DNA from: Spirochaetia bacterium UBA5550
Lineage (GTDB): Bacteria; Spirochaetota; UBA4802; UBA5550
DNA: 16,417 bases
Direction of reading: 5' to 3'
Assembly (NCBI GenBank): GCA_002425885.1
Contig: DINC01000353.1
Coordinates: forward strand, 1,113-17,529
A program made the position numbers and the translations under genes. Below, in pieces: positions 15,503 through 16,417 of the stretch. The notes beneath the pieces are model-generated. The model was not told where the DNA came from. It did no database searches and saw only the letters and a list, made by a program, of their open reading frames with translations. The stretch's first letter is position 1. Each line of letters begins with the position of its first letter.

Positions 15503-16417
15503 AATAGAGTTGAGAATGCAAGCAACTGGGTTAACGACCATCTCTTTACTAATGATGATGAGGGAAATACTGAGAACACACCGAAAGTTGGTCTGGAATA
15601 TTCTGATAAACAGAAAGAAGAGATGCAGGCTTATAATAATACAAAGGATTTTAGAGATGCTAATCAAAAGGCTACTGAAAAAAATTCATTATTCGGTCAA
15701 ATAAAAGAATTAACCGGATGGGGTGGCGAACCTTTAGATAATAGTAAAAATCTGGATGTTATAGATCAAAGCACTCAAACATTAGCAAAGTATAATATGC
15801 CACCAAATACTGGAGCATGCGTTTACCTTTCATCAGTATATGCAGCTGCTGATGCTTTAGGAGTCCCTTTGTCACCGGAGGAAGCAGCGAAGGTTTATGA
15901 AGCTGCCAAAAAAAATGGATCTGTATTTAAAAAAGGGACAGGGGATAAAAAAGATGCACCCTATTGGGTTAATGATTTTCCGGATTTAGTCAAAACAGTA
16001 GCTGCAGTTAAAAAAAATCTACCAGCGGAAACTAAATCACAATTGCAGGCATCTGCGACAATCGGTGGTTTCAATAATTTAACATGCCCAAATGAAGGGA
16101 AAATAATTAAATCGGATACCAGGCAGGTTGCAACCAAGGAAATTGTTGAGACTTTAAAAAATAAAGGAGCCGTTCAGATAAGATATGATGCAGATCCAAG
16201 TAAACCGGATTCTGTTGCACATACAATGCGTGTTACAGGTTCTTTTGTTGAAAATGGGAATGTAATTTTAAAAATTAAAGATACAAATAAACCTAAAACA
16301 GAAACTTTTGTAAATGCAAGCACAATGCAGCTTTATACTATTGGTAAGGACAACGATAAGGTTTACAGTAAAAGACCTGTTATTAATTATAGACCAATAA
16401 CTAATAATCAAAAACAC
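15503..16417 (+). pseudogene. Start-less open frame running off the window, C-terminal fragment of a larger or acquired protein
   Basis: A frame opens right after a TGA (15500-15502) and stays open to the right edge, 305 codons without a stop. No ATG, GTG or TTG occurs until ATG at 15623, yet residues before it (ENASNWVNDHLFTNDDEGN and on) look like ordinary protein. The N-terminal part may therefore be lost, or the gene starts at 15623 with only a weak AAGAAGAG site before it. A possible catalytic pair is Cys at 15818-15820 (NTGACVYLSS, at the start of a helix) and His at 16220-16222 (SVAHTMRVTG, at the start of a strand), as in papain/C39-like folds. I do not recognise the family. The DNA is more AT-rich than the TPR gene: two sampled 60-base lines hold 19 G+C each against 27 in a TPR line. 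The 3' end lies outside the window, so whether it is a pseudogene is uncertain. Confidence 0.55.

Noticed and set aside
1-16417. CRISPR arrays, tRNA or rRNA genes, insertion sequences
   Set aside because: No regularly spaced repeats, tRNA-like folds (including a selC tRNA) or transposase-like frames were seen on either strand.

Overview
This looks like chromosomal DNA of an anaerobic or facultatively anaerobic, diderm bacterium that uses selenium and has a formate-centred energy metabolism. The signs are two formate dehydrogenase catalytic genes read through in-frame UGA (Sec) codons, a Tat-exported enzyme, a five-heme c-type cytochrome and a molybdate transporter. The G+C content of the genes is moderate. 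The gene types resemble those of Desulfovibrio-like, Deferribacteres-like or spirochaete-like bacteria, but nothing here fixes the phylum.

From base 1 to about 13455 every recognised gene is on the minus strand, so transcription runs right to left. In that order they are: a rhomboid protease followed at once by a ModE-type DNA-binding protein (13455-12523); modABC for molybdate or tungstate uptake, with stop and start codons abutting (12322-10202); an FmdE-family zinc-ribbon protein (10108-9530); a cytoplasmic NAD(P)-type formate dehydrogenase made of a NuoE-NuoF fusion and a NuoG/FdhF-like selenoprotein (9180-4741), closed by a terminator; and a periplasmic formate dehydrogenase operon of Tat-exported selenoprotein FdhA, three-cluster FdhB and a pentaheme cytochrome (4467-76). 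Plausibly the transporter supplies metal for the cofactor of both enzymes. One enzyme would link formate to the NAD(P)H pool in the cytoplasm. The other would send periplasmic formate electrons into c-type cytochromes.

Related half-sites, TAACATAA and its inverse, lie upstream of modA, of the NuoEF-FDH operon and, in a slightly changed form, of the periplasmic FDH operon. With a modE-like gene nearby, this suggests one metal-responsive regulon.

On the plus strand, 13655-15469 encodes an exported protein with a TolB/CsgG/FlgO-like N-terminal domain and many TPR repeats. After its terminator, from 15503 to the right edge, the DNA becomes AT-rich. It carries an open frame with no recognisable start that runs off the window. 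This looks like the C-terminal part of a larger or acquired protein with a possible Cys/His catalytic pair.
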